Shown here piece after piece: positions 19,149-28,344 of a stretch of 43,842 nucleotides of DNA (positions are counted from its first letter, which is position 1; each line of letters opens with the position of its first letter). The DNA comes from Bryobacterales bacterium. Lineage in GTDB: Bacteria; Acidobacteriota; Terriglobia; Bryobacterales; Bryobacteraceae. Location: positions 1 through 43,842 of the forward strand of contig JADZCI010000190.1 in the NCBI GenBank assembly GCA_020851655.1, read 5' to 3'. The position numbers were made by a program, and so were the translations under genes. A model generated the notes under the pieces. It was given only the letters and a program-made list of their open reading frames with translations, made no database searches and was not told where the DNA came from.

Positions 19149-21295
19149 CTCTTTGTTCCCTTCGCCCGAAGGGGCATCGATCGCACACGCTCCCCGGCGG
19201 CCGCAAACATCGCGTTCGCCATGGCCGGCGCAACGGCGATGATCGGAGTCTCGCCGGCGCCAACCGGCTCCAGATCCTTGCGGTCGAGAAATTCAAGTGT
19301 AATTTTCGGAACGTCCTTGAATCGCGGCACGCGATACCGTGCGAAGCTGCCGTTCAACAGTTTGCCGTTTTCAAACTGCAACTCCTCGCGAAGCGCGGCG
19401 CCCAGGCCTTGTATGATGGCGCCTTCCACCTGCTGCTTCAGCCCGGCCGGATTGAGGATCGCGCCGCACTCGTAAGCCTGGCAGATTTCCAGCAATCTGG
19501 GCGCCCCGGTTGCCGGATCGACTGAGACTTCGACACAGGCAGCGACGTACGATCCCTTCTCGGTCCCACACGCCAGCCCGGCGCCCGTCCCGGGCTTCTT
19601 CTTCCCGCGGCGTTCGCGCCAGCCGAAGCGGTCTGTTGCCGCCACCAGCACGTCCCGCAGCCTCGTGTTGTCTATATGAGCCAGGCGGAACTCCAGCGGT
19701 TCGGCGCCCGCCGCCGCGGCCAGCTCATCCATGAAACACTCCCGGGCGAAATTGTTCGCGGTCGACGCCAGGGCGCGGTAGGAGCCCTGCCTCAGCGGCG
19801 AATCGCATTCCACATAGCGGGTGCGCGCATGGGGACTCCTGTATGGACTCACAATCGCGGCGGCGCCCGAGTTGTAATTGGCAAAGTCCCAAACCAGGAG
19901 CTGATCCTTGTCATCCAACCCGGCTTCAATCTCGATCAATCCGGCTGGGCGCGAGTACGCCCACATGAACTCTTCGGCCCGTGTCCAACGCACCGAGACA
20001 GGCTTGCCCGCCTCGCGCGCGAGCCGCGCCGCTTCGAAAGCCGCTTCGGCCGTGTGCTTCCCGCCAAACCCGCCGCCCATGTCGGGCACAATGACCCGGA
20101 CACTGTGCGGAGGAAGTTGAAACACTTTCGCCAGTTGGTCTCGGACCGCGAACGGATTCGAAGTGCCGGTCCATACCGACAGTTGGCCGTCCCGCCACTC
20201 GGCCACCGCGGCGCGGGGCTCCATCGGCGCATGTTGGATATAGGCGGCCTGGTATGCCGCTTTCAGGCGGCGTGAGGCGCTCTTCAGTCCCTCCTCCACG
20301 GAACCCTTGATCTGTACACGGGGCTGGCCGCCGCTCACCGGATGCTGTTTCAGGTATTCGAACAAGCCTGTGCTGGAAGGCTGATCTGTGGTCTTCCACT
20401 GCGCCGTCCCGGCCAGCGTCTTTATGGCCTGCCGCGCGGCCCAGGAGGTTGGCGCCGCACAGCCCACAAAGTAGCCATCGTGAACCCCGGCCACGCCCGG
20501 CAGCGACTGGATCTTGACCAGATCGACGTACTCCAACGTGGCGCCTAAGGCTGGCGGGCGCAGCACACACCCATAAAGCATGCCCGGCCGCTGTATGTCG
20601 GATGGAAACACATGGCTGCCGGTCACAAATTCCCGCGCGTCGATGCGCAAGCGGGGGCGTCCCAATGTCTGCCAGTCCTTGAGCGGAGTCAACTTTCCTT
20701 CGGGGGCCGGCGCGCTCTGAAATGCTTTGGCGAGTTCCTCACTGCCGGCCAGACCGGCATAGGAGAGCGCACCGGAAGCGCCTTTACGGGTGACAACTCC
20801 TGCGCGCAGTTCGAGCATCTCCGGAGCCGCGTTCCATCGCCGCGCCGCGGTCTGAATCAGCAGTTCCCGCGCGGCCGCGGCAGCTTTGCGAACAGCCGGA
20901 ATCGTCGCCGGGGTGGTCCGGCTTCCGGCGGTGATCCCATCGTTCGGCACAAGGTCCGTGTCGGCCAGCAGCACCCGGATGCGCTCTACCGGGACTCGCA
21001 ACTCTTCAGCGGCGGCCATGGCGATTTCGGTCCGCGGACCTTGCCCTTCTTCAACCTTGCCGGCAAGAACCGTGATGAAGCCGTCCTCGCCCAGGTGAAG
21101 CCGGCTTTCCAGCGTGCCCGTGCCCGCGGCGCCACGCTGAGCCGATGCTTCCGGCGCCAATACCGAGATCAATAAGCCGGCGCCGGCGAACTGCAAGAAG
21201 CTGCGCCGGTCCAATTGAAAAACGTAGCCCGGCTCTTCGCGCAACTCGTGCCGTTCCGGTTCGACAGGCTCGGAGAGGAAGGGTTGGTCATTCAC
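19145..21295 (-). CDS. Xanthine dehydrogenase family large subunit (molybdopterin-binding), Tat-exported
   Basis: A 716-residue molybdenum hydroxylase subunit of the isoquinoline 1-oxidoreductase / aldehyde oxidase type (IorB-like), which hydroxylates N-heterocycles or aldehydes using water. A twin-arginine signal DRRSFLQFAG (29-38) precedes a hydrophobic stretch, after an unusually long 28-residue lead. Molybdopterin-contact motifs include GGGFGGKHTAEAAFEAARLA, GSYRALASTANNFARECFMDEL and VEGAIIQGLGAAL, and the catalytic Glu lies in GAGETPI near the C terminus. The start is GTG at 21295, overlapping the small-subunit stop by eight bases and following GGGAGGG. No FAD subunit gene is adjacent, so electrons probably leave by a cytochrome or other acceptor. 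The substrate cannot be told. Confidence 0.92.
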   Translation of the reverse strand: MNDQPFLSEPVEPERHELREEPGYVFQLDRRSFLQFAGAGLLISVLAPEASAQRGAAGTGTLESRLHLGEDGFITVLAGKVEEGQGPRTEIAMAAAEELRVPVERIRVLLADTDLVPNDGITAGSRTTPATIPAVRKAAAAARELLIQTAARRWNAAPEMLELRAGVVTRKGASGALSYAGLAGSEELAKAFQSAPAPEGKLTPLKDWQTLGRPRLRIDAREFVTGSHVFPSDIQRPGMLYGCVLRPPALGATLEYVDLVKIQSLPGVAGVHDGYFVGCAAPTSWAARQAIKTLAGTAQWKTTDQPSSTGLFEYLKQHPVSGGQPRVQIKGSVEEGLKSASRRLKAAYQAAYIQHAPMEPRAAVAEWRDGQLSVWTGTSNPFAVRDQLAKVFQLPPHSVRVIVPDMGGGFGGKHTAEAAFEAARLAREAGKPVSVRWTRAEEFMWAYSRPAGLIEIEAGLDDKDQLLVWDFANYNSGAAAIVSPYRSPHARTRYVECDSPLRQGSYRALASTANNFARECFMDELAAAAGAEPLEFRLAHIDNTRLRDVLVAATDRFGWRERRGKKKPGTGAGLACGTEKGSYVAACVEVSVDPATGAPRLLEICQAYECGAILNPAGLKQQVEGAIIQGLGAALREELQFENGKLLNGSFARYRVPRFKDVPKITLEFLDRKDLEPVGAGETPIIAVAPAMANAMFAAAGERVRSMPLRAKGTKS

Positions 21296-21782
21296 CGTTC
21301 GTACCCTCCCTTAAGGCGGGCCGGTGACCGGCGGCGCGCTGCACGGCGGCAATGATGCGGGGATAGCCGCAACACCGGCAGAGATTTCCGTTCATGCCCT
21401 CTACGATTTGTTCGGGGGTTGGATGCGGCGTCCGTTCGAGCAGCGCTGTAGCGGTCAGGATCATGCCGGGCGTGCAGTATCCGCACTGTAGCGCGCCTTC
21501 ATCGGCGAACGCCTGTTGCACGGGGTGCAGCGCCTCGCCGTTGCTCAGACCTTCAATTGTTGTGATCGATTTCCCGCCGGCCGCTCGGACGGGTGTGATG
21601 CAAGATGGCGCGGCGCGCCCGTTGATGAGCACCGTGCAGGCGCGGCATTGCCCCTCGCCGCACCCGTACTTGACACCGGTGAGTTTGAAGTCCTCCCGGA
21701 GGACGTCAAGCAATGGCCGGTCGCCCGGAGTGTCCACACTCCGGGCTTTGCCGTTGACCGTGAATCGCAGAGTCGCCATCAA
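21288..21782 (-). CDS. [2Fe-2S]-binding small subunit of the molybdenum hydroxylase
   Basis: A 164-residue protein with two iron-sulfur clusters. The plant-ferredoxin-like cluster uses C41, C46, C49 and C61 (CGEGQCRAC then SC). The helical C-terminal domain cluster uses C100, C103, C135 and C137 (QCGYCTPGM, GNLCRC). It passes electrons from the molybdenum site. It has no signal peptide of its own, so it is likely carried out folded with the Tat-tagged large subunit, as known for IorA/IorB-type enzymes. It is the first gene of the two-gene unit, with translational coupling to the large subunit. Confidence 0.94.
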   Translation of the reverse strand: MMATLRFTVNGKARSVDTPGDRPLLDVLREDFKLTGVKYGCGEGQCRACTVLINGRAAPSCITPVRAAGGKSITTIEGLSNGEALHPVQQAFADEGALQCGYCTPGMILTATALLERTPHPTPEQIVEGMNGNLCRCCGYPRIIAAVQRAAGHRPALREGTNGE

Positions 21783-21826
21783 AAAAAGCTCCTCTGAAGT
21801 TCATTGTAGGTCTCGAAAAAGGGTGC

Positions 21827-23935
21827 TTACGCCGCCATGGGTGACTTGTAGGTCGTTGTCCGCCCGCCGTTGTCGACGGTCAGCGTGGCCACTACCGGTG
21901 TTTCCGGTTGCAGGGCGGCGGTTGCCCGCAGCAGCAGGAGAGGTGCGATGGCCGAACAATCGGTGTGATGGACCCGCCTCAGCCGCCGGTTCAGCGTCAC
22001 CACGAAGTCGTCCACGAAATGCGCGAGTTGCTTTACCGTGTTGGAGGTGGGCAGGATCAGCATGGCCTTCAGTTCCCGCAGCATGTCCGCCAGACGGATG
22101 AACTCCTCGATTACGAAAGACTCGGTGGCCAGGATTGTGCCGGTGGTGCGGGGATGGCGCGCCACCCACTTGACCGCCTGCGCCGGATCTCGGAGGACGT
22201 AGTCTTTGGCCGGCTGTTCGATACCCAGAAGTTCGCTTTCCTTGGCCAGGAGTTTCAGCAAGGACTGGAGCCGCCGCGACGCTGACTTGAGCGCTTTCTG
22301 CATGTCCGCTGGATCGGCGGGGTCGTAGGTGAAATGGCACCGGCTCTTTCCCGCAACCGGCTCGATGCAGGAGTAAACCAGCAGCGGCAACTCGGAGCGC
22401 AGCGTTTCGAGCGCCGCGGGCGACGTAAAGTGGAGCGCCGGGATCCAGGTGCGGAGCGTCTGCTGTAGCGACTGCGCCATCCGGCTCATCGGCGCGACAT
22501 AGGCCGATTCCCTCGCCGGCGGAATTCGAGCCCACGCCTGTAGGGCGTCGATCGGTAGCGTCAGGGTCAACACCGAGTCCTGATCCTGAACGTTTTCCGG
22601 AAATCCGTACTCGGCCAGAATCGCCGCCCAATACGGGTTCCTCCAACCCGGTTCGGCGGTCCGGCGATACGAGAAAGTGAGCTCACCCTCCATTGGCGCC
22701 CCGGCGGCCTCCGCCATCCGGAACGGTGTGGCCAGCGTCTGCGCCACTTCGGTTTCGATGATTGAGAGCATTGGCTTCTCCCTGGCTGGGCAGACGATCA
22801 GCGTCGTGCTGCCCGCCGCAGTTAGAGTTGGATCCGTCCAATCGACTTTTTGCCCCAACAGCTTTTTCCGGTCGAAGAACGGAAGATGCAGCGAAATATA
22901 GAAATCAGATCCTGCGTCTGTGGCCGGATCCTCGGCGGCGGTGAGTCGTGCGGCGATCAAGCTCCTCACCATGCTCCGGATCCTCATCTCCAGGCGTCGC
23001 GCCAGTTGTCCCCGCTGTTGCACGGCGGGCCACAAATCCGTGCCGCACGCATTCAGCAGACCCGACAGTCTGCGCCGGATCCACGGATGCAACTTTACGT
23101 ACTCGTCCCAGTTCGTCAATGCCCGGCCGACTCGCAGGGAATCGAACTGTTGGGCGCCAACGCCCCGGACATACAGAAACAGCCGCCGCAAGTTGGGCGC
23201 CGTCAAGATCCGCAACGAATCACGGGCCACCGACGAATGTGTGACCGGCGTCTGCTTTACTTCTTCCTCCAAGGCCGCCGCGAAAACTTCCAGCCTCCGG
23301 GCATCCCCGGCCGCATGCCACAACCTGGCCCGCGCCGCCGTTCCCAGCGCCGCCCAAACCCGCGGAAATTCTTCCAAATCCGCGGTACGGACATTGGCTT
23401 CGCCCGCCAGCGACTTCCACGCCGGACCGCCAATCTCCGTCCAGAGGGACCACACCCACTCCAGCGGGTGTATGCCCATAAGCGCCATAAGCAAGGGACT
23501 CGCCTTCTCGCAATTTGCGGGAGGCAGCACAACCCAGGCGCCCCTGCCCGCCGCGCTTGGACGGGTCTCGACCCAGGCATCAAAAGGCTCCTCGGCCAGA
23601 ATCCGGAGTCCCGCCACACCGTCTAACTTTCCCGGCACGATCTCTCGCAGCCAGTGAACATCAAAGCCTAATCTTCCGCGTACCTGAACGCTTTCCGCCG
23701 GCTCATCGCCCGCCGCGGACGCTTCAGGGTCATATCCCTCTCGAAGCCGTTGGATGAAATCGCTTTGAAAAACTTCCGTGGCCGCTGAGACTTCTCCGGG
23801 AACCTCGCTCAAGTTCTTCGGCACAGCGGCCAGGAAGCAGGATTTGTGGACGGCATCTACGGCCGCCCTCTCCGACGCCGGAATCGACTCCAGGCACACA
23901 GGAAGCTTGTCCATGAGACCGTTAGTCTCAGTCAT
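21827..23935 (-). CDS. 702-residue protein of unknown function
   Basis: I do not recognise a family. The protein is soluble-looking, with no signal peptide, transmembrane segment or nucleotide-binding motif. The N-terminal half is rich in helices, Trp and Leu (LGFDVHWLREIVPGKL, HPLEWVWSLWTEIGG). The centre has a basic helical patch (RRLEMRIRSMVRSLIAARL). The C-terminal third contains a segment mixing helices with SRRLQSLLKLLAKESELLG and VDDFVVTLNRRLRRVHHTD, then a short beta tail. Coding is well supported: a single long frame, GGGAGGT seven bases before the ATG, and codon use like its neighbours. It ends 44 bases before the molybdenum hydroxylase gene on the same strand, so they may be co-transcribed. 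The shared helical pattern could suit a scaffold or regulator, which is a guess. Confidence 0.8.
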   Translation of the reverse strand: MTETNGLMDKLPVCLESIPASERAAVDAVHKSCFLAAVPKNLSEVPGEVSAATEVFQSDFIQRLREGYDPEASAAGDEPAESVQVRGRLGFDVHWLREIVPGKLDGVAGLRILAEEPFDAWVETRPSAAGRGAWVVLPPANCEKASPLLMALMGIHPLEWVWSLWTEIGGPAWKSLAGEANVRTADLEEFPRVWAALGTAARARLWHAAGDARRLEVFAAALEEEVKQTPVTHSSVARDSLRILTAPNLRRLFLYVRGVGAQQFDSLRVGRALTNWDEYVKLHPWIRRRLSGLLNACGTDLWPAVQQRGQLARRLEMRIRSMVRSLIAARLTAAEDPATDAGSDFYISLHLPFFDRKKLLGQKVDWTDPTLTAAGSTTLIVCPAREKPMLSIIETEVAQTLATPFRMAEAAGAPMEGELTFSYRRTAEPGWRNPYWAAILAEYGFPENVQDQDSVLTLTLPIDALQAWARIPPARESAYVAPMSRMAQSLQQTLRTWIPALHFTSPAALETLRSELPLLVYSCIEPVAGKSRCHFTYDPADPADMQKALKSASRRLQSLLKLLAKESELLGIEQPAKDYVLRDPAQAVKWVARHPRTTGTILATESFVIEEFIRLADMLRELKAMLILPTSNTVKQLAHFVDDFVVTLNRRLRRVHHTDCSAIAPLLLLRATAALQPETPVVATLTVDNGGRTTTYKSPMAA

Positions 23936-24051
23936 GTCAAACCTCCCAAAAATGTCAATGGAATGGATGAGGGAAGAACGCTGCCCGATTATACAGGCCG
24001 AATTTTGAAAAACGGATCATCGATTCCAGCTACGCCTTTTGTAGAAGAATC

Positions 24052-24339
24052 TTAAAACGGGGGGATTGATGACGTTAGCGGTAGATTGAGGATTTTTTTC
24101 TCACGTTGTGACCGGATTTTCTTCGACCGGCGGATCTCCACGTAATCGTTCACCTGCCCTAGCGAGGCAAAGAACCCTGCAAAGCTCGGGTCAAAGCGAG
24201 ACGGTCCTTTGCGCCGCCGGTTAAAGTCGCGCGGAGTGAAGCGGGTTTGCGCGCTAATGATGGCCGAGCCCATCGGACGGTACTCGTGGGTTCCCTGGGC
24301 GACCGCCACATCCCCCTGAATCCAGAGTGCAAAGCCCAT
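24052..24339 (-). CDS. Possible small protein, unknown
   Basis: A 95-codon frame from ATG at 24339, six bases after the acetyltransferase stop on the same strand. The middle reads TRFTPRDFNRRRKGPSRFDPSF and the end is basic (IRRSKKIRSQREKK). No motif is recognised and no ribosome site is clear. It may be chance. The 116 bases between it and the 702-residue gene hold that gene's ribosome site and nothing else I can name. Confidence 0.3.
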   Translation of the reverse strand: MGFALWIQGDVAVAQGTHEYRPMGSAIISAQTRFTPRDFNRRRKGPSRFDPSFAGFFASLGQVNDYVEIRRSKKIRSQREKKILNLPLTSSIPPF

Positions 24340-24344
24340 CGAAA

Positions 24345-24743
24345 CTACAGTTGCCCGGGCCGGACCGTCCAAGCCGACGGATGTTGCTGGAAACCGATGT
24401 GCGGGTAGTACTCAACTGCCTGAGGCGCCGACAACAGCACGACCGTGCAACCACCGGTTTCGAGGGTCCGCTTCAACAGCTCACGTCCGATTCCCTGCGA
24501 TTGGTGCGACTCCCTTACGGCCAAGTCAGAGCAGTAGGTGACGTAGGAATAGTCTGACAGGCAGCGCGATGCGCCAACCAGCAATTCCCCATCCCACGCC
24601 GTGACCAGCAGGTTGGCATGTTCGAGCATGAGGCGGACCCGGCCGGTATCGTCCACCGGGCGGCGCGCACCGAGGGTGCACGAATTCAGAAGCTCGACGT
24701 ATTGTTCAGCAGTTATGGAACGCCCGACAGAATAGGTAATCAT
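24345..24743 (-). CDS. GNAT family N-acetyltransferase
   Basis: A 132-residue acetyltransferase using acetyl-CoA. Motif A reads SDLAVRESHQSQGIGRELL, with the Q-x-x-G-x-G pyrophosphate loop (QSQGIG). The C-terminal EYYPHIGFQQHPSAWTV matches the motif B tyrosine and substrate end seen in aminoglycoside- and YhbS-like members. The acceptor cannot be told from sequence. It is divergent from the sugar isomerase-like gene with 52 bases between starts, so their promoters must overlap neighbouring coding sequence. Confidence 0.85.
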   Translation of the reverse strand: MITYSVGRSITAEQYVELLNSCTLGARRPVDDTGRVRLMLEHANLLVTAWDGELLVGASRCLSDYSYVTYCSDLAVRESHQSQGIGRELLKRTLETGGCTVVLLSAPQAVEYYPHIGFQQHPSAWTVRPGQL

Positions 24744-24795
24744 CGCTGGAAACCCGGCAAGGTGGATTGATAGGATGTTGGCCGAGGCTTCTATT

Positions 24796-25635
24796 ATGAC
24801 AAGAAGGACGTTTCTGCCACTCGCCGGCGCCGCGGCCGCCGCTACACAGGCTCAGGAGATGCAAAAGGTTGCCCGCAAGGGCCGTTTGAAGCAAGGCGTC
24901 ACGCGCGGTTGCTTCGGGCGCGGCAAAGCGCTGGAAGACATGGCGCGCGAAGCGGCGCGTCTCGGCGCGGTCAGCTTCGATCTGGTCGGTCCAAACGACT
25001 GGCCCACAGTCAGGAAATATGGGCTTGTCCCCAGCATGGTGCCCGGCGCCGGAACCATCCCGGTCGGTTCCAATCGCAAAGAGAACCACGCCAAAATGCT
25101 GGAGCAGTTCAAGGAGAACATTCCGCGCGCCGGCGCCGCCGGTTGCCCCAACGTCATCACGTTCTCTGGCAACCGGGCTGGAATGGGTGACGAAGAAGCC
25201 TGGGAAAACAGCGTGATCCTGCTCAAACAGGTGACTCCGCTGGCGGAGGAAAAGGGCGTCACCATTTGCATGGAACTGCTGAATAGCAAAGTGGACCACA
25301 AGGACTACCAATGCGATCACGCCGTCTGGGGCGTGGAACTTTGCAGGCGCGTCAACTCCCCGCGCTTCAAACTGCTGTACGACATCTACCACATGCAGAT
25401 CATGGACGGAGACATCATCCGGACCATCCGGAGCAACATTCAGTACTTCGCCCACTTCCACACCGCCGGAAACCCTGGACGCCACGAATTGGATGAGACT
25501 CAGGAGTTGCAATATCGTCCCATCGCGCAAGCCATCGTCGACCTGGGCTTCCAGGGTTACTTCTGCCACGAATATTCGCCGCTCAAGGACCCGCTCACCT
25601 CGCTCGATGCCGCATTGACTTTGTGCGACGTGTAG
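24796..25635 (+). CDS. Exported TIM-barrel sugar isomerase/epimerase (hydroxypyruvate isomerase-like)
   Basis: A 279-residue xylose isomerase-like TIM barrel of the Hyi/IolE-type superfamily. From the ATG at 24796 the N terminus MTRRTFLPLAGAAAAATQAQ is a Tat-like signal, so the enzyme probably acts outside the cytoplasm. Candidate metal and catalytic residues lie in CMELLNSK (Glu), LLYDIYHMQIMDGD (Asp, His), FAHFHTAGNPGRHELDE (His, Glu) and FCHEYSP (Glu). The exact sugar is unknown. The next gene on the strand is an exported Gfo/Idh/MocA oxidoreductase, a pairing seen in polyol or sugar breakdown in these bacteria. I rejected the TTG start at 24775, which adds seven residues before the signal. 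Confidence 0.88.
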   Translation: MTRRTFLPLAGAAAAATQAQEMQKVARKGRLKQGVTRGCFGRGKALEDMAREAARLGAVSFDLVGPNDWPTVRKYGLVPSMVPGAGTIPVGSNRKENHAKMLEQFKENIPRAGAAGCPNVITFSGNRAGMGDEEAWENSVILLKQVTPLAEEKGVTICMELLNSKVDHKDYQCDHAVWGVELCRRVNSPRFKLLYDIYHMQIMDGDIIRTIRSNIQYFAHFHTAGNPGRHELDETQELQYRPIAQAIVDLGFQGYFCHEYSPLKDPLTSLDAALTLCDV

Positions 25636-25790
25636 CGACAATGTGGCGGCTTTGATCCGGGGCGGTGTAACTTGGCGGCCCCATCCCAGCGCCACCAATC
25701 TGAAGGGGCTGAATCGCACGGTTCCAGCTTGGAGGGCCGCGCGTTCCCCGGTCCGACTCTGTTAGGCTTCTTTTCGCAGGGCTAGGAACC

Positions 25791-27083
25791 ATGAGCAATT
25801 TCACACGCAGGCATTTTTTCCAGGGAGCGGCGCTGGCTGCCTCCGCGACACGGGTCTGGGGCGCCAACGATCGCATCCCCGTTGGCATCATCGGGCTGGG
25901 CGGACGAGGTACGGCGCACCTCAACAACTACTCCCACATCACCGACTGCGACATCGTCGCGCTCTGCGATGTGAACCAAGCTGCGCGGGAACGCGCGCAG
26001 AGCCGCCTGAGCCAGGCCGCCAAGCCGAAGGCTTCCGAGTACGGCGACATGCGGGACCTGTTCGCGGACAAGAATGTCGCCGCGGTGTCGATGGCTACGC
26101 CCAACCACTGGCACTCGCTCGGGACCATCTGGGCCTGTAAGGCCGGAAAAGATGTGTACTGTGAAAAGCCGGCCTCTCACAATGTCTTCGAGGGCTTCAA
26201 GATGGTCGAAACCGCGCGCCAAAACAAGCGCATGGTGCAAATCGGCTCACAGGGGCGTACTGCGCCGCACAAGATCCGCGCCATGCAACTGTTGCGCGAA
26301 GGCGCCATCGGCAAAGTCTACATGGCCAAAGGACTGTGCTTCAAGCGCCGGAAATCGATCGGTAAGACGCCCGCCGAACCCGTGCCGGCGGGCATCAACT
26401 GGGACCTGTTCCTCGGTCCCGCCCCCATGCGACCCTTCACCATGAACCGTTTCCGCTATAACTGGCACTGGTTCTGGGACACCGGCAACGGCGACATCGG
26501 TAACCAGGGTGTACACGAAATGGACATTGCACGCTGGGCGCTCAACAATATCGGATTACCCAAGTACGTCACTTCAACCGGCGGCAAGTACATCTATGAC
26601 GACGACCAGGAGACCCCGAACACACAGCTCGCCACCTTCAGCTATGGCGACGCCGAAATCGTCTTCGAAGTTCGCGGACTCCTGACCGGTCCGGAAGCCG
26701 GACAACCCGTCAAGGGCGGCAATGCCGTCGGCGACCTGATTCTCGGCTCCGAAGGCTGGATGTGGGTGGATGGAGGCGGCTTTCAAGTCTACAAGGGCGA
26801 GTCCAACGAACTCGCTATGGACGAAAAGGCGCCGCGTGGCCCGGACAGCACCCGGCTGCACATGGAAAATTTCTTGTCGGCGTGCCGTACCCGCAACTAT
26901 TCCGAATTGCACGCCGATGTCGAAATCGGAGTGCTGTCGGCGGCGCTGTGCCACTTTGCCAACATCAGCTACCGCGTCGGCCGGCGCCTGGAGTGGGATG
27001 ACTCGGCAAAGCAATTTGTGAAAGACCCGGAAGCCAACAAACTGCTCACCCGGGAATACCGCAAGCCTTACGTCGTGGCCTGA
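25791..27083 (+). CDS. Tat-exported Gfo/Idh/MocA family oxidoreductase
   Basis: A 430-residue NAD(P)-dependent sugar-type oxidoreductase. The signal reads TRRHFFQGAALAASATRVWGA (split here by its AxA-like end). The Rossmann domain starts with VGIIGLGGRGTAHL (about 30-43), and EKPASHNV is the usual EKP motif containing the catalytic-region lysine. The C-terminal half is the GFO/IDH/MocA alpha/beta domain. Families with Tat signals and similar ends (RLEWDDSAKQFVKDPEANKLL) are common in Planctomycetes and Acidobacteria and often act on exported sugars with tightly bound cofactor. AGGAA precedes the ATG. The 155 bases before it hold no gene that I can see. Confidence 0.9.
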   Translation: MSNFTRRHFFQGAALAASATRVWGANDRIPVGIIGLGGRGTAHLNNYSHITDCDIVALCDVNQAARERAQSRLSQAAKPKASEYGDMRDLFADKNVAAVSMATPNHWHSLGTIWACKAGKDVYCEKPASHNVFEGFKMVETARQNKRMVQIGSQGRTAPHKIRAMQLLREGAIGKVYMAKGLCFKRRKSIGKTPAEPVPAGINWDLFLGPAPMRPFTMNRFRYNWHWFWDTGNGDIGNQGVHEMDIARWALNNIGLPKYVTSTGGKYIYDDDQETPNTQLATFSYGDAEIVFEVRGLLTGPEAGQPVKGGNAVGDLILGSEGWMWVDGGGFQVYKGESNELAMDEKAPRGPDSTRLHMENFLSACRTRNYSELHADVEIGVLSAALCHFANISYRVGRRLEWDDSAKQFVKDPEANKLLTREYRKPYVVA

Positions 27084-27092
27084 CCTGACTGC

Positions 27093-28295
27093 TCAGGCTC
27101 GGAGGCGCAGCCGCCACAGCAGCCACGCACCGGCGGCCAGGCAAACCGCTGAAGTCTCGAACGCCGCCGACAGTCCAACTTCGCTCTTGAGCCATCCGGC
27201 GGCGGCGGCGCCGATGCCTCCCATGAGGCATGCCGCCAGGTTCATGACTCCGTATCCCGTGGCCCGCAGGTGAGGTTCGGCAAGCTGGCTCAACACCGGC
27301 ATCGTGTTGGCATCGTAAAATCCGCGTCCGAGGCCATAGGCAATCAGGGCGAACACCAGCAGGGGCTGCGACGCGGCCAGACCCACCATGAAAAGGAAGG
27401 GCGCGCCCACCGCCAACCCCGCCGCCTGAGTCAGGAGACGGGCGCGGGGATTCGACTGGCTCCACCGGTCGGCCAGGATCCCGCCAATCACCACCCCGAT
27501 GTAGCTCGCCGCCTGGATGTAGAACGTTGCGGAGAATCCCGCGGCGGCCAGCGTCATGCCGAACCGCTCGTACAAGTACGCGGGCAGCCACGTGTAGACG
27601 ATCCAGCCGGCAACGGAGAAGAGAGCAAAGGCGGCAACCACGGCGGGCACGCCCCGGGTCTTCATGAGTTCGCGAAAAGCGGCGGTGAAGGCCTGGCGCT
27701 CGGCCACGACCGGGGCTTCGGCGCCGCGCAGCGCCAAAGCAAGAACCACGGCGTACGCAACACCAACGCCGCCCAACACGCCGAAAATCGGCCGCCACCC
27801 ATATGTCTGCCCCACCCAACCTCCAAGAGCGCCCCCGAGCACGATCCCCGTGTACAGCCCGCTCTGATGAAGCCCGGTGGCCAGGGAGCGCGACCGTTCG
27901 CTGTGCTTTTCGGCGATGAGCGCCAGCGCCGCGGGAAGGTAGCAGGCCTCGCTAATCCCCATCAGCGCCCTGGCTGCCAGCAGTTCCGTCATATTTCTGG
28001 CATGGCCCGTGAGCCACGTGACCGCGCTCCATACCAGCAGGCTCGCGACGATGATCCGGACTCTTCCAAAGCGGTCCGCCAGATATCCGGCAAACGGGCT
28101 CAGCAGGCCGTAAACCCACAGGAACACGGTGCTCGTCAAACCCAGTTGTGCGGCCGTCGCATGCAGATCCTTCTCCAGCAGAGGAAACAGCGAAAAGATC
28201 ACCTGCCGGTCCAGGTAATTGAGGGTCGCCACCACCCAGAGCAGCGCCACCAACAGCCACGGCTGAATGCGAGATCGGTCAACCTGGAGTAACAT
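27093..28295 (-). CDS. MFS transporter
   Basis: A 400-residue membrane protein with about 12 hydrophobic helices. The loop 2-3 signature SPFAGYLADRFGRVRIIVAS (about 67-86) is MFS motif A, and a second related loop ADRWSQSNPRARLL comes after helix 8. The overall pattern resembles the anion:cation symporter / hexuronate group. The substrate is unknown; the neighbours suggest an organic acid or sugar. It is convergent with the oxidoreductase gene and divergent from the DUF1592 gene. Confidence 0.9.
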   Translation of the reverse strand: MLLQVDRSRIQPWLLVALLWVVATLNYLDRQVIFSLFPLLEKDLHATAAQLGLTSTVFLWVYGLLSPFAGYLADRFGRVRIIVASLLVWSAVTWLTGHARNMTELLAARALMGISEACYLPAALALIAEKHSERSRSLATGLHQSGLYTGIVLGGALGGWVGQTYGWRPIFGVLGGVGVAYAVVLALALRGAEAPVVAERQAFTAAFRELMKTRGVPAVVAAFALFSVAGWIVYTWLPAYLYERFGMTLAAAGFSATFYIQAASYIGVVIGGILADRWSQSNPRARLLTQAAGLAVGAPFLFMVGLAASQPLLVFALIAYGLGRGFYDANTMPVLSQLAEPHLRATGYGVMNLAACLMGGIGAAAAGWLKSEVGLSAAFETSAVCLAAGAWLLWRLRLRA

Positions 28296-28344
28296 TTGCT
28301 AAGAGGGGCAGCCTGAATTTCTAAGGGCTGCGCATAAACGGTAA

